DNA of 64,000 bases from Proteobacteria bacterium DTSAM18 (GCA_028767165.1 JARACJ010000003.1:372001-436000); one strand, 5' to 3'; counted from the stretch's first letter, positions 9,357 through 18,323 are shown. Program-made: numbers and translations. The notes: generated by a model from the sequence alone, not told the origin.

Positions 9357-10079
9357 TCAGGCGATCCGCGCCCCGGAATCCACCCCTCGGGCGCGGAACG
9401 CCACCAGCGGCTGAGCCATGGCGACCTCGCCGTCCACGGCGTCCACGCCGAGCCGAAGGACCTCGAAGGTGAACCCGAACCGGGGTCTGCCCTCGCCGTC
9501 CGTCTGACGGGATGCGGCCACCTGCTGTCGGCCCTCGAGGTACGGCGGCGTGATGTCCCGGGGAAACGCACCGGAGTCGACGAACATGATGTCGTCGGGG
9601 TTGCCCGCCATGGATGTCGCCGCGAGCTGCACCAGCTCCTCCAGGGCCTGAAGCGCCCCCTGGACGACGGTGCCCACCGCCGAGGAGGCGGACGCCGCCG
9701 ACAGGGTCGATCGCACGACGCCCCCGGCAGCTCTGCTGGCGTCCTGGAAGTCCGGCGTGCCCATCAGCGCCTGGATGCGCCTGCCGGCCGCGCGAATGTC
9801 GTGGTCAGACTCCACGATCGCGCCCGTGAACAACATCATGTTCCCCGGATCGGCCGGCCCGTAGCAGACGTGGCCGATGCCGTGCAGGCGCCGCCGGCCC
9901 ACACGGGGCTCCTGGGCGCCAATCGGCGTGGGCGCCACGAAGACGTTGCCGTGGGCATCCGCGGTGACGCCCAGGAAGAAAGGCTCCACCCGGGTCAGAT
10001 CGAAGCCGCCCTGGCCCGACCCACGAAAGTCCCAGTGGAACTCGGACACCCGCAACACCACCTTGTCGAACCCGGCCAT
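9357..10079 (-). CDS. Protein of unknown function, 240 residues
   Basis: No family was recognised. The start chosen is the ATG at 10079 because GGGAGG sits 7 bases before it; the frame stays open further upstream but there it is Arg/Pro-rich and unlike a protein. The N-terminal half contains a Gly/His-rich patch near residues 60-80 and an LFTGAIVESD segment; the centre is helical and Ala/Ser/Val-rich (about 120-165); the end contains a predicted beta-rich part. There is no signal peptide or membrane helix. It converges on the KAP ATPase with 3 bases between the stops and lies 139 bases downstream of the next minus-strand gene. It may be linked to that gene rather than to the ATPase. Confidence 0.65.
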   Translation of the reverse strand: MAGFDKVVLRVSEFHWDFRGSGQGGFDLTRVEPFFLGVTADAHGNVFVAPTPIGAQEPRVGRRRLHGIGHVCYGPADPGNMMLFTGAIVESDHDIRAAGRRIQALMGTPDFQDASRAAGGVVRSTLSAASASSAVGTVVQGALQALEELVQLAATSMAGNPDDIMFVDSGAFPRDITPPYLEGRQQVAASRQTDGEGRPRFGFTFEVLRLGVDAVDGEVAMAQPLVAFRARGVDSGARIA

Positions 10080-10218
10080 GGTCGTCCTCCCGTTTGCCGG
10101 ACCCACACGTCGGAACGAGCCCGGGCGGTCCTCGGCACGTGAGCATGACAGGCCCGGGCCATGGAAGGAACCGGGATGTCGCGTATCAGGAGCCTCGCGC
10201 TGGCCCGGTGAGGCGGCC

Positions 10219-11199
10219 TCAGCCCCAGGTGATCCGGTAGTCCAGGCTGTGGCCACACTGCGCGGAGAACTGCCGCACCGACTTCGCGGCCATCTTCTCG
10301 GCCACGGGCACCGGGATCTTCGTGGCCAGCCAGCCGCCCACGGTGACCTTCTCGTTCTCCAGGCCGCCGCCCGCCGGGCCCTCGTAGGTGACCTCGGCCC
10401 GGCGCTTGCCGGCCTTGTTCATCAGGTCGAACACGTCGCGGAACAGGATGTAGGAGGTGTCGTTGCGGTGGACCGCCCAGTTGGCCACCGGCATGAAGTC
10501 GACCAGGTGGATGAGCTGGTAGTTCATGGCCTCCCAGAACTGCTCGCCTGACAGCTCGATGGGCGCGTTGTCGATCACGCGGTGCATCGAGATCGAGGCG
10601 ATCTCGCGGCCGAGGTTGTCGCGCAGCTCCTGACGGAGATCACCGGCGTAGAGCAGCCGCAGCACCGACGGGAACGCCTCGGTCTGGGCCCAGTCGTGGT
10701 CGTTCAGCAGGGCCCGCAGCGCCGGGATCTTCGAGGCCTCCATGGCGAACGTGTTGGTGCCGGTGCCGAGGATGGAGTGCAGGAACATCACCAGCGGCGA
10801 GCCCTCGGGGTAGTACTTCGCCGTGTACTCGAAGCAGAAGTACAGGTGGTCGAGGAACGAGCCGTCGGCGTGCTCGACGTCGAAGTTGCACTCCTCCACC
10901 AGGAACCGCATCAGCTCCGGCGAGACGGGCGGCAGGTCGAAGCCATCGGTGGCGGCATCGTAGGCCCGCTGGACCCGCTTCGCCGCGTCGGCGTGCCAGC
11001 GCACCGACTTGCCCACCCGCTGGGTCATGATGTAGCGGGCCGCCGGGCTCTGCAGCGTCTGGAAGATGGTGCGATCGAGATCGAAGTCCTCGATGGGCGC
11101 GATGTCGACCTCGCCGGCGTGATCCCGGGCGCCCGCGAACGCGATGGAGGCCTTGCGCTGGAAGTTCGGCTCGGGGCGGGTGTCGGCGGACTGGGTCAT
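10219..11199 (-). CDS. Protein of unknown function, 326 residues
   Basis: No family was recognised. It is predicted to be soluble and largely helical, with aromatic-rich segments (LDHLYFCFEYTAKYYPEG near residue 115) and a basic C-terminus ending CGHSLDYRITWG. Codon use matches the neighbours, the frame is open over the whole length, and a GGGAG site precedes the ATG, so it is a genuine gene. A small membrane-protein frame lies 45 bases upstream on the same strand, and the unknown 240-residue gene lies downstream; the three may be one transcript. Confidence 0.7.
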   Translation of the reverse strand: MTQSADTRPEPNFQRKASIAFAGARDHAGEVDIAPIEDFDLDRTIFQTLQSPAARYIMTQRVGKSVRWHADAAKRVQRAYDAATDGFDLPPVSPELMRFLVEECNFDVEHADGSFLDHLYFCFEYTAKYYPEGSPLVMFLHSILGTGTNTFAMEASKIPALRALLNDHDWAQTEAFPSVLRLLYAGDLRQELRDNLGREIASISMHRVIDNAPIELSGEQFWEAMNYQLIHLVDFMPVANWAVHRNDTSYILFRDVFDLMNKAGKRRAEVTYEGPAGGGLENEKVTVGGWLATKIPVPVAEKMAAKSVRQFSAQCGHSLDYRITWG

Positions 11200-11244
11200 G
11201 GCTGCGGCTCTCCCATGGGGTACCCCACGGTTCTACCAGACACC

Positions 11245-11361
11245 TCAGTCCTCGTCGGGGGAAACCTCATCGGACCGCAGGACCCACCAGCACGCGAGCG
11301 CGCCGAAGGCCAGCATCCCCCACAGACCCTGCCCGTCGAGCAGCTCGAACAGCCACGACAT
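11245..11361 (-). CDS. Possible 38-residue single-pass membrane protein
   Basis: A short frame starting MSWLFELLDG with one hydrophobic helix (GMLAFGALACWWVL) and an acidic end (SDEVSPDED). GGAGG lies 4 bases before the ATG. The polarity pattern (helix, then charged tail) and its place 45 bases upstream of a same-strand gene make it plausible as a real micro-protein, but there is no homology to lean on. A longer reading from 11442 would add a Pro/His-rich extension that looks non-coding. Confidence 0.45.
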   Translation of the reverse strand: MSWLFELLDGQGLWGMLAFGALACWWVLRSDEVSPDED

Positions 11362-11438
11362 CCACCCTCCGCCATGCCCCTTCGGTCCGCACCATCGCAG
11401 ATGCGGCGGCCGTGGCGCCAGCCCGGCGGACACCGGGC

Positions 11439-11750
11439 TCACGGGTGGGGTGCATCCTCCGGTTCCCGGGGAGCGAGCAGGTCTTCGATGAACCAGGCCG
11501 ACAGCTCCGCGCGACCGGCCACGCCCGCCTTCCGGTAGACGTTCCTCGCCTGCTCGCGACCGGTTCGCTCGGACGTGCTGCGCACGGCCGCGATCTCCTT
11601 GAACGACAGCCCCTTCAGCAGAAGGAGCGCGACTTCCCGCTCCGCATCACTGAGCCGCCACGCATCGAACTGCGTGTCGACGGACCTGCCGACGCCCGCG
11701 AGGATCTCCTCGGCACGCGCCCTCCACGCCGCGGCCTCGCGGCTGGTTCC
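11439..11750 (-). pseudogene. C-terminal remnant of a LuxR-type transcriptional regulator
   Basis: Reading the minus strand gives about 103 residues that include a full LuxR/GerE helix-turn-helix: WRLSDAEREVALLLLKGLSF, then KEIAAVRSTSERTGREQA and RNVYRKAGVAGRAELSAWF. These match the DNA-binding domain of FixJ/NarL/LuxR regulators, with the conserved L-(S/T)-x-x-E-x-x-V, G-x-x-x-K-E-I-A and R-T-x-R-x-x-x-x-x-(V/I)-Y-x-K pattern. No start codon precedes it: the frame runs into TAG at 11751-11753 where homology to the opposing haem-binding gene begins. The sensor or receiver half is missing. This is a truncated gene, not a complete small regulator. Confidence 0.72.
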
Positions 11751-12146
11751 CTACCGTGTCCACAACCCGGCCGTCCAGCAGGAGCCGGCCTGGGATGCCC
11801 CGCAGACCCGGGACCTCGCCCAGCGGGCATGCTTCGACTGCCACTCCAACGAGGTCGTGGTGCCCTGGTACGGGCGCATCGCCCCGGTGTCCTGGGTGGT
11901 GACCCACCACGTCGAGGAAGGCCGCGCCGTGCTCAACTTCTCCGAGTGGAACCGCCCCCAGGAAGAGGCCCACGAGTCGGGCGAGGAGATCCGCGAGGGC
12001 GAGATGCCGCCGGGCTACTACACGCTGCTGCACGGTCCGGCGCGCCTGGACGATGCACAGCTGCGACAGCTGGCCGCGCCACCCTCGGGAGCGAAGGGGC
12101 GCAGGAAGGCCACCGCCGAGGCCACGGCGACGAGGACGACGACTGA
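11743..12146 (+). pseudogene. Remnant of a haem-binding domain protein (Haem_bd family), 5'-truncated and probably frameshifted
   Basis: From LVPYRVHNPAV (11743) the plus strand encodes the core of the Haem_bd family: EPAWDAPQTR, the c-haem motif CFDCHSNE, VPWYGRIAPVSW, VLNFSEWNRP and EGEMPPGYYTL. Family members normally begin with a membrane helix just before this point; here the upstream codons belong to the antisense of a LuxR remnant, so the N-terminus is gone. Near 12075 the frame stops looking like the family. A one-base shift restores a natural ending RATLGSEGAQEGHRRGHGDE closing at the stop 12144-12146, whereas the unshifted frame runs on into the next gene to 12231. Two independent lesions suggest a dead gene; an assembly or base error is the alternative. 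Confidence 0.65.
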
Positions 12147-12215
12147 GAGCGGCGACATCCCTGCACCTGCGGGATACTGTGGCGGAGAACTTTCGCCCGC
12201 CAAGGAGTCCCCACG

Positions 12216-13112
12216 ATGTGTGCCTGGGTGAACCTGCGCCTGCCCAACGGCGAGGAAAGCCTCCTTCGCCCCGGTGACCTGATCGGACGCCACTGGCGGT
12301 GCACCCTGCAGATCGCCGACGAGCGCGTCTCGGAAGCCCACGCGATGGTCTCCATCCGTGGCGGAAGCCTGCGCCTGCTCGGCCTGCGCGGCGGCCTCGC
12401 CGTGAACGGTGTGGTGGTCTCCGACCCGATCCTGGAGCCCGGTCTCGTGGTCGAGCTCGCGCCCGGACTGCCCCTGCAGGTCCGCGAGGTCCACCTGCCC
12501 CGCCATTCGCTGGCCCTCGAGGGTCCGGACCTCGGGCCCACCGCGCTGTCGGGCACGATGTCCCTGCACACCTCCGGCAGGCCACGCCTCACCCAGGGCT
12601 ACACCCCCGACGCCGACGCCTGGCTGTGGAGCGATGGCAACGGCTGGTACTGCACCGTGGGCGGCCACACCCGTGGGCCGCTGAAGCCCGGCGACGACCT
12701 CGAGGTGGACGGCTGGACCGGACGCCTCGTGGAGAAGTCCCTGCAGGGCGGCCCCGCCACCGTCACCGGCTTCCAGGTCTCCCACCAGCCCCTCACGGTC
12801 GAGGCCTGGCCCGATATCGTCCGCATCTTCCGCGGCCCCGAGCTGCTCGTCCACGTGGGAGGCATGAAGGCCCGCCTCATCGCCGAGCTCGCAGCCGTGG
12901 GCGCGCCCGTCGACTGGGCGGCCGTCGCGGCGGCCCTGTGGGACGACACCGACGACCGCTGGGCCCTCCGCAAGCGCTGGGACACCACGCTGCGGCGGCT
13001 GCGACGACAGCTCACCGATGCCGGCATCCGCTCCGACTTCATCGCCAGCGACGGCAGCGGCCTGTTCTCCCTCGTGATGGGCCCCGACGACACCGTGGCG
13101 CTGCGGGACTGA
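12216..13112 (+). CDS. FHA-domain protein with C-terminal winged-helix DNA-binding domain
   Basis: A 298-residue protein. Residues about 10-95 look like a forkhead-associated (phospho-Thr-binding) fold: GRHW, RVSEAHAMVS and a later NGV, matching the G-R, S-x-x-H and N-G positions of FHA domains. Residues about 205-298 resemble the OmpR-type winged helix: LIAELAAVGAPVDW, AAALW, LRKRWDTTLRRLRRQL and a closing beta hairpin. The middle has an unassigned stretch rich in Trp and Gly. This pairing is known among regulators controlled by Ser/Thr kinases, and a kinase gene lies convergent 7 bases away. AAGGAG precedes the ATG by 7 bases. Confidence 0.72.
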   Translation: MCAWVNLRLPNGEESLLRPGDLIGRHWRCTLQIADERVSEAHAMVSIRGGSLRLLGLRGGLAVNGVVVSDPILEPGLVVELAPGLPLQVREVHLPRHSLALEGPDLGPTALSGTMSLHTSGRPRLTQGYTPDADAWLWSDGNGWYCTVGGHTRGPLKPGDDLEVDGWTGRLVEKSLQGGPATVTGFQVSHQPLTVEAWPDIVRIFRGPELLVHVGGMKARLIAELAAVGAPVDWAAVAAALWDDTDDRWALRKRWDTTLRRLRRQLTDAGIRSDFIASDGSGLFSLVMGPDDTVALRD

Positions 13113-13119
13113 CCGGTCG

Positions 13120-15795
13120 TCAGGGCACGAAGAGGGTCCGGGGCGCCTCCTGGGGCAGGCGCCAGCGGCGGATGCCGGGCTCCCAGGAGGCCGACAGCAG
13201 CCAGTCGCGCCACAGGATCACATCGGAGACGAGCTCGCCGTGGGCCTGCATGCGGTACAGCATCTCGCCCTCTGCGTCGTAGATCCGCAGCTCTCCATTG
13301 ATGAGGCCCGCCACGAGGAAGCGGTGATCGGTGGCCAGGGCCGTGACGTGCTGGCCGGCATCGACCGTCCAGCCGCCGACGAGCTCGATCTCGCTGCCCC
13401 GTGTGAGGAACAGCCCGAGAGGTCCGGACGCGATCCGGTCGACCCCCTCGAAGGGCAGCGGCTCGATGCGGGCGTCGCGGGAGATGCGCACGACCCCGCC
13501 CTCCCGGGTGCGACCGAGGGCGTGGGTGCCACCATGCTCCGTGGCCAGCCGCGTGATGATCGGGGACTCCGGGTTGTCGACCACCGTGTCGGGGCCGGCG
13601 ACGACGACGCCACGGTTCCACCGACGGGCCCCGACCACCTCGCCCGTGACCAGTCGGGTCGCGACCGGGTAGGTGCCGATGCGTTCGGCCAGCACGCCAT
13701 CCTGCACGCGGTACAGGCCCCCCGCGTCGACCACGAACCCGGGCATGACCACGTCGCGCACGGGCCCCTGCTCGACCGGGAGCAGCTCCTGGGACAGCAG
13801 GAGCTCCGGCTCGATGAGGTACAGGTGCCGGCCCACGGCCGCCGAGGGCTCGTGACCGCCGCCCAGTGCGGTGGTGGAGTCCTCCGCCGGCGTGATCAGT
13901 CCACGAGCGGCGCCCCGGAGCTTGGACCAGCGCCACAACAGCTCCTCGTCGAACACCACGATGTCGTCGTTCGGCGGCATGTGGACGGCACGCCCCCCCT
14001 CGTCGGACAGCTGGTGCTCCACCTGGCTGCCCCGGTACACGAACACGCCATCCCGGCGGCTGACCACGAGCGCATCGCCATCCCAGGCCGCGTCGACCAG
14101 CTGGGTGACCCCGTTCAGCCGGTAGCGGGACGTGACCTCCAGCGTGCGCGCATCGAGGAACACGACCAGTCCCCGCAGGCCCACGAGCACGACCCTGCTG
14201 CCGATGTGGCGCCCGTAGACCATGGGCTCCCCGAAGGTGAGCAGGTGGCGGGGTCCGTTCTCGTCGACGGCCATCAGCTCGCCGAGTTGGTGCAGCACCA
14301 GCGTGTCGCCCACCGTGACGGCACCGTCCGGCGTGTGGCCCGGCACCTGGAAGGTCAGCGCCGGCTCGTCCGGGTGCAGCCGGACCACCTCGTCGCCCCA
14401 GACCACCCAGTTGACCTCCTCGGCCACATGGACGGCGTCGATGTGTCGCCGGGGCACCGACATCACATCCCGGCCCGAGGGATCCACGATCCGCAGGGAC
14501 CAGTCGTCGTGGAGCGCCACGCGGTCGCGCCCCACCCATGCCCTGCGCGGCATGGCGCGCTCCCAGCGGATGGTGCCCTTGTCGAACAGGACCATCGTGT
14601 CGTCCCTGCCGCACAGGGACAGGCCGGAGCCGTCGTGGACCACCATCGGCTGACACCCGTGGGGCTCCACCGACGCCTGGGGCACCTCGGGCAGCAGCAG
14701 GAGTCCCCTGCCCTCCGGCGTGCTCTGCAGATCCTCCGCCGCCTGGCCCTGCCGACGCGCCTCCATCATCCGCCCCTGCCGCGCCAGCAGCCAGCCGTGG
14801 TCGGCGTGCAGATCCGCCGTGCGGACCCGGAACCTGCGCAGGACCTGGGCCTCGTGGGCCACGAACGCGCCGCTCAGACACAGGGCCAGCGTGGCCAGGA
14901 CGACACCGGCCCGCCAGGCCAGCGTGTGCTTCGGGGGCGCCAGGGCCGCATCGAGGGCTTCGGACAGGGCCACGGCGTCTGGGAAGCGCGCCTCGGGATC
15001 GAGGGACAGTCCCCGGGCGATGACGTCGCCGAGGGCGCCCGGTGGCGGTTGGAAGCGGCCCTCCGCCAGCTGGGCCAGGAGTCGGTGTCCTCCCTGGCCG
15101 TGGGCGGCCATGCCCGTGGCCACCTCGTGGAGCATCGCGCACAGGGACCACACGTCGCTTCGGGGATCGGCGGCGTTCCCGCTCACCTGCTCCGGCGCCA
15201 TGTACCCGGGCGTGCCGAGGGTGACGCCCGTGCGGGTGAGCGGGGCCTGGGTGGCCGTGAGGACCGTGCCGTCGGAGACCTCTCCGAGGGGTCGGGCCAG
15301 GCCCCAGTCGAGGATGACCGCCTGATCGCCACGCAGGGCGAGGTTGGACGGCTTCAGATCCCGGTGCACCACCCCGTGCCGGTGCACCTCGCCCATGGTG
15401 TGCGCCACCTGCCGCAACAGCTCGATGTCTGCGGCACGGCCACGCCCGAGGGCGGGGGTCTGCAGGAGCTCCATGACCAGGAACAGCCGCCCGTCGACGG
15501 TGTGTCCCTGGTCGAAGACACGCACCACCCCGGGCAGGGCCAGACGGGTGGCGATGCGGCCCTCCCGACGCAGGCGCTCGAGGTGCTCCTCCGGGGCGCC
15601 CGGCTCGGTGGTCTTGAGCGCCACGTCGCGGCGAAGCCGTTGATCGTGGGCGCGCCACACGTGCCCCATGCCGCCGATACCGAGGCGGTCGAGACAGGTG
15701 TAGCGTTCGACGAGGGGGACCTGCTGCGCGTAGGCGCCGGAGACGGGGCCGCGGGATGCGAAGGCACCGGAGACGGGTACGGGATGAGGTGACAT
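13120..15795 (-). CDS. Membrane Ser/Thr protein kinase with C-terminal beta-propeller-like sensor
   Basis: An 891-residue Hanks-type kinase. The Gly-rich loop GIGGMG is at 39-44, the ATP-binding Lys at 61, the catalytic loop HRDLKPSN at 144-151 and the APE-type motif at 200-202. The metal-binding motif is DWG (163-165) instead of DFG; Asp is kept, so activity is likely. One membrane helix (about 295-313) follows the kinase. The C-terminal 570 residues, predicted outside the inner membrane, are repeated short beta segments with alternating Val/Asp/Gly resembling a WD40/PQQ-like propeller, a likely ligand or state sensor. It ends 7 bases from the convergent FHA/winged-helix gene, its possible substrate. 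Confidence 0.9.
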   Translation of the reverse strand: MSPHPVPVSGAFASRGPVSGAYAQQVPLVERYTCLDRLGIGGMGHVWRAHDQRLRRDVALKTTEPGAPEEHLERLRREGRIATRLALPGVVRVFDQGHTVDGRLFLVMELLQTPALGRGRAADIELLRQVAHTMGEVHRHGVVHRDLKPSNLALRGDQAVILDWGLARPLGEVSDGTVLTATQAPLTRTGVTLGTPGYMAPEQVSGNAADPRSDVWSLCAMLHEVATGMAAHGQGGHRLLAQLAEGRFQPPPGALGDVIARGLSLDPEARFPDAVALSEALDAALAPPKHTLAWRAGVVLATLALCLSGAFVAHEAQVLRRFRVRTADLHADHGWLLARQGRMMEARRQGQAAEDLQSTPEGRGLLLLPEVPQASVEPHGCQPMVVHDGSGLSLCGRDDTMVLFDKGTIRWERAMPRRAWVGRDRVALHDDWSLRIVDPSGRDVMSVPRRHIDAVHVAEEVNWVVWGDEVVRLHPDEPALTFQVPGHTPDGAVTVGDTLVLHQLGELMAVDENGPRHLLTFGEPMVYGRHIGSRVVLVGLRGLVVFLDARTLEVTSRYRLNGVTQLVDAAWDGDALVVSRRDGVFVYRGSQVEHQLSDEGGRAVHMPPNDDIVVFDEELLWRWSKLRGAARGLITPAEDSTTALGGGHEPSAAVGRHLYLIEPELLLSQELLPVEQGPVRDVVMPGFVVDAGGLYRVQDGVLAERIGTYPVATRLVTGEVVGARRWNRGVVVAGPDTVVDNPESPIITRLATEHGGTHALGRTREGGVVRISRDARIEPLPFEGVDRIASGPLGLFLTRGSEIELVGGWTVDAGQHVTALATDHRFLVAGLINGELRIYDAEGEMLYRMQAHGELVSDVILWRDWLLSASWEPGIRRWRLPQEAPRTLFVP

Positions 15796-15894
15796 TGGCG
15801 CGAATCTACCAGTCCTCGGACCCAGGATGCTACCGTCCGCCCCACCCCGCCCACCGGGCGGGTCGGATCACTGCCACCGTACCCCTCGCCAACG

Positions 15895-15931
15895 AAAAAA
15901 TCCCATGGCCCGAAGGCCATGGGATTTTTTT
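15895..15931. terminator. Bidirectional intrinsic terminator
   Basis: A perfect palindrome, TCCCATGGCC-CGAA-GGCCATGGGA, flanked by six A on the left and seven T on the right, so each strand reads as stem-loop plus U-tract. It lies just downstream of the minus-strand tRNA and upstream of the kinase gene start, and would end transcription of the tRNA. Confidence 0.9.
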
Positions 15932-15934
15932 AGG

Positions 15935-16011
<77 letters not shown>

Positions 16012-16075
16012 ACAAGTACCCTAGGGGTGCCCGGCATCTAACGGGAGCGGGCAGCCACGTCCAACCCGAAAGTGA

Positions 16076-16097
16076 AGAAAAACGGCCCTCGGGGCCG
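16076..16097 (-). terminator. Intrinsic terminator of the lipoprotein gene at 16181
   Basis: On the minus strand CGGCCC-CGA-GGGCCG is followed by TTTTTCTTC. It lies 84 bases beyond the stop of the lipoprotein gene and keeps its transcription out of the tRNA. Confidence 0.75.
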
Positions 16098-16180
16098 GCT
16101 GGCCGGGATTCGAGGGGTTTCACGGACAGGAACGCCGTCCCCCTCGGCGTGGGCCGCGGGGACCGCCCCCCGCCGGGCCG

Positions 16181-18094
16181 TCAGTTGCACTCCGGAGACT
16201 CGGAGACCTCGAGATCGGCCATGGAGACCACCGTGCTCGAACAGGACTTGCGGCCCGCCAGCTCGGGGTAGAGCACGTCGGGCTCCGTGGCTTCCATGTG
16301 CGCCAGGCACACCCGGTTCTTCCCGGACGCATTCTTCGCGGCGTAGAAGAAGATGTGGCCACCGTTGTAGGGCAGCACGTCCCAGTGGCGCCAGTCCGCG
16401 TTGGCTGCCACGTCGGTGGCGTCCCAGCTGACGATGCTGTCGCCGAGCGTGAAGTCGTAGCCGTCGGCCACGTCATCGAGCGCCCGGCCCATGCCGGCCT
16501 CGTCGATGTTCCAGTTGGTGCGGTCGCGCCCGCCGACGAACAGATCCACCTCGGCCACGCCACTCGCGACACAGGCTGCCGCCGGATTGAAGAGCTCGTC
16601 CATGGCCCAGCTCTGCACTCCGGCCTCGGCCACCTTGCTCTTGGTGGTCCAGTCGCCCACCGCGTCCTTCTCGATCATCCACACGTCGTGCTGGTCGAGC
16701 GCGGTGTGGGAGAAGAAGATGGTGTCGGTGCCGTCGACCCGCACGATGGAGGGGTACCCCACCCGCTTGGCGTTGGCGGCGGGTGCGGCGTCGATGGTGA
16801 AGCTCGTGCCATCGGACGACGTGCCGTACCCGATGCCCGTGACCTCGTTGCAGCCCCATGCCGGCGTGGTGCCGCCGTCGCAGGCGCCTGCCTCCTGGTG
16901 CCCCTTGAAGGCCAGGTGGTAGACGCCATCGTGCATCATCACGGAGGGCTGGGCCGCCACGCAGCTGTAGTAGGTGCCGGCCTCCGGCTCGAGCACGGGC
17001 TCGTCGTCGACCACCCAGTCCATGCCGTCGTAGGAGGTGGCCCGGCCGATCGCCCACAGGCCGGCGGGACACTCGGTGGTGGCGGCGTCGGTCTTCGTCT
17101 CGAAGAACATGACCCACTGGTCGAGCACCGGATCGAAGGTGACCGTGGGGGAACCCACGCCGTTCTCGTAGAACGTGCCGGTCACGGGCTCGATGAGGCA
17201 GCCCTCGGTGATCTGCGTGTCGGGCTCCGGATCACCCGCGCTGACGGTGAGGTCGCCCACCCGCTTGTGGATGCGGACGGACTTGCTGCTGCTGTTGTCG
17301 TCGGTGAGACCGATGAGGGTCACCGCGCTGCCGAAACGCTTGACCAGATCGAGGTCGTAGTCGTCCTCGGGCAGCACCACGTCGGTCTGGCCGAAGGCGT
17401 GCTCCAGATCGAAGTCATCGGGGCTGCGCACGTTGGTCCACTCGAACCGGTAGCCGAGATCGACCACCGTGACGTTGCGGGAGCGGATGTCGTAGCCGTA
17501 GGTGGGGCCCCACACCTTGTCGAGGGTGATGTCGCCGGAGGTACCGTCGAACTCGGCCGTGCCGGTGTTCATGACGACATCGACCGGCCCGGCCATGGCA
17601 CCGACGTACAGATCGGCGTCGTCCATCTCGATGGTGGCCGCCACGTCGACCGGCACGTAGACCTCGGCATCGAAGGTGCAGGGATCCCCCTTGGCGCACA
17701 CGGCCTCGACCCGCAGGGTGGAGCCGTCGATCTCGCAGCTCAGGTAGGAGCCGGCGCAGTCGGCCTGCAGGACGCCCGCACAGCCGATGAGGCTCGCGGA
17801 CGGGACCAGGCGGACGGAGCCGTCCTCCACCTGGATCACCACCGCGTCGATGTCCTGGGTGGGGACGTTCGGCTCCACCGTGACATCGTCATCACCACCG
17901 GCACCGCCGAGCACCAGGGAGATGAGCTCCGCATCCAGCAGCTCGATGGACGATGGATCCAGGAAGTCCTCGCCTCCTGGCGACCCGAGGGGTGGGTTCC
18001 CCACGGCACCAGGCGGCAGGTCGTCGGCAGGAACCAGGCAGGCACAGAGAATTGTCAGGGAACCGATAAGGAACTGGCGCGCGCGCTTCGGCAT
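16181..18094 (-). CDS. Large predicted lipoprotein with beta-propeller-like C-terminal half
   Basis: A 637-residue exported protein. The N-terminus has two Arg/Lys residues, a hydrophobic stretch and CAC, a plausible though imperfect lipobox (signal peptidase I cleavage is the alternative). A short linker is followed by a region about 90-330 with repeated V-x-V, D-x-T and S-G-D-I-T-L-D segments like the adhesin-type beta-helix DUF4097. The second half (about 340-620) carries repeated blades with motifs such as QPSVMMHDGVYHLAF and GYPSIVRVDGTDTIFF, the signature of five-bladed propellers of the glycosyl hydrolase 43 type. The Asp/Glu catalytic residues of true GH43 enzymes cannot be assigned, so sugar binding or surface display is more likely than hydrolysis. 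GGAG lies 6 bases before the ATG. Confidence 0.75.
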   Translation of the reverse strand: MPKRARQFLIGSLTILCACLVPADDLPPGAVGNPPLGSPGGEDFLDPSSIELLDAELISLVLGGAGGDDDVTVEPNVPTQDIDAVVIQVEDGSVRLVPSASLIGCAGVLQADCAGSYLSCEIDGSTLRVEAVCAKGDPCTFDAEVYVPVDVAATIEMDDADLYVGAMAGPVDVVMNTGTAEFDGTSGDITLDKVWGPTYGYDIRSRNVTVVDLGYRFEWTNVRSPDDFDLEHAFGQTDVVLPEDDYDLDLVKRFGSAVTLIGLTDDNSSSKSVRIHKRVGDLTVSAGDPEPDTQITEGCLIEPVTGTFYENGVGSPTVTFDPVLDQWVMFFETKTDAATTECPAGLWAIGRATSYDGMDWVVDDEPVLEPEAGTYYSCVAAQPSVMMHDGVYHLAFKGHQEAGACDGGTTPAWGCNEVTGIGYGTSSDGTSFTIDAAPAANAKRVGYPSIVRVDGTDTIFFSHTALDQHDVWMIEKDAVGDWTTKSKVAEAGVQSWAMDELFNPAAACVASGVAEVDLFVGGRDRTNWNIDEAGMGRALDDVADGYDFTLGDSIVSWDATDVAANADWRHWDVLPYNGGHIFFYAAKNASGKNRVCLAHMEATEPDVLYPELAGRKSCSSTVVSMADLEVSESPECN

Positions 18095-18152
18095 CGGACG
18101 CTCCGAGGAGGGTATCAGTTCGGTATTCTACGGATCCATACTCCCTTATCGA

Positions 18153-18181
18153 TCTTGATCATTTCAAGACATCGATCAAGA
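18153..18181. promoter_or_regulatory. Inverted repeat in a divergent promoter region (possible operator)
   Basis: TCTTGATC, 13 bases, GATCAAGA: a perfect 8-base inverted repeat inside the only AT-rich patch (about 18120-18210) between the divergent lipoprotein (18094) and methyltransferase (18324) genes. Two half-sites with centres about two helical turns apart suit a dimeric regulator. No regulator is named. Confidence 0.4.
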
Positions 18182-18323
18182 AAACATCAAACACGCCTGG
18201 AAAGCCACTTTTCGCAAGGTCGACGACTTCGGGGAATCCGCAGCCCTCCTGCCCCGTCCCGCCGGGAACCGGCGCACCGGTCCGGCCGTCGGGATAGCAA
18301 GGGCCAACCTTGCAGGAGTTCCC

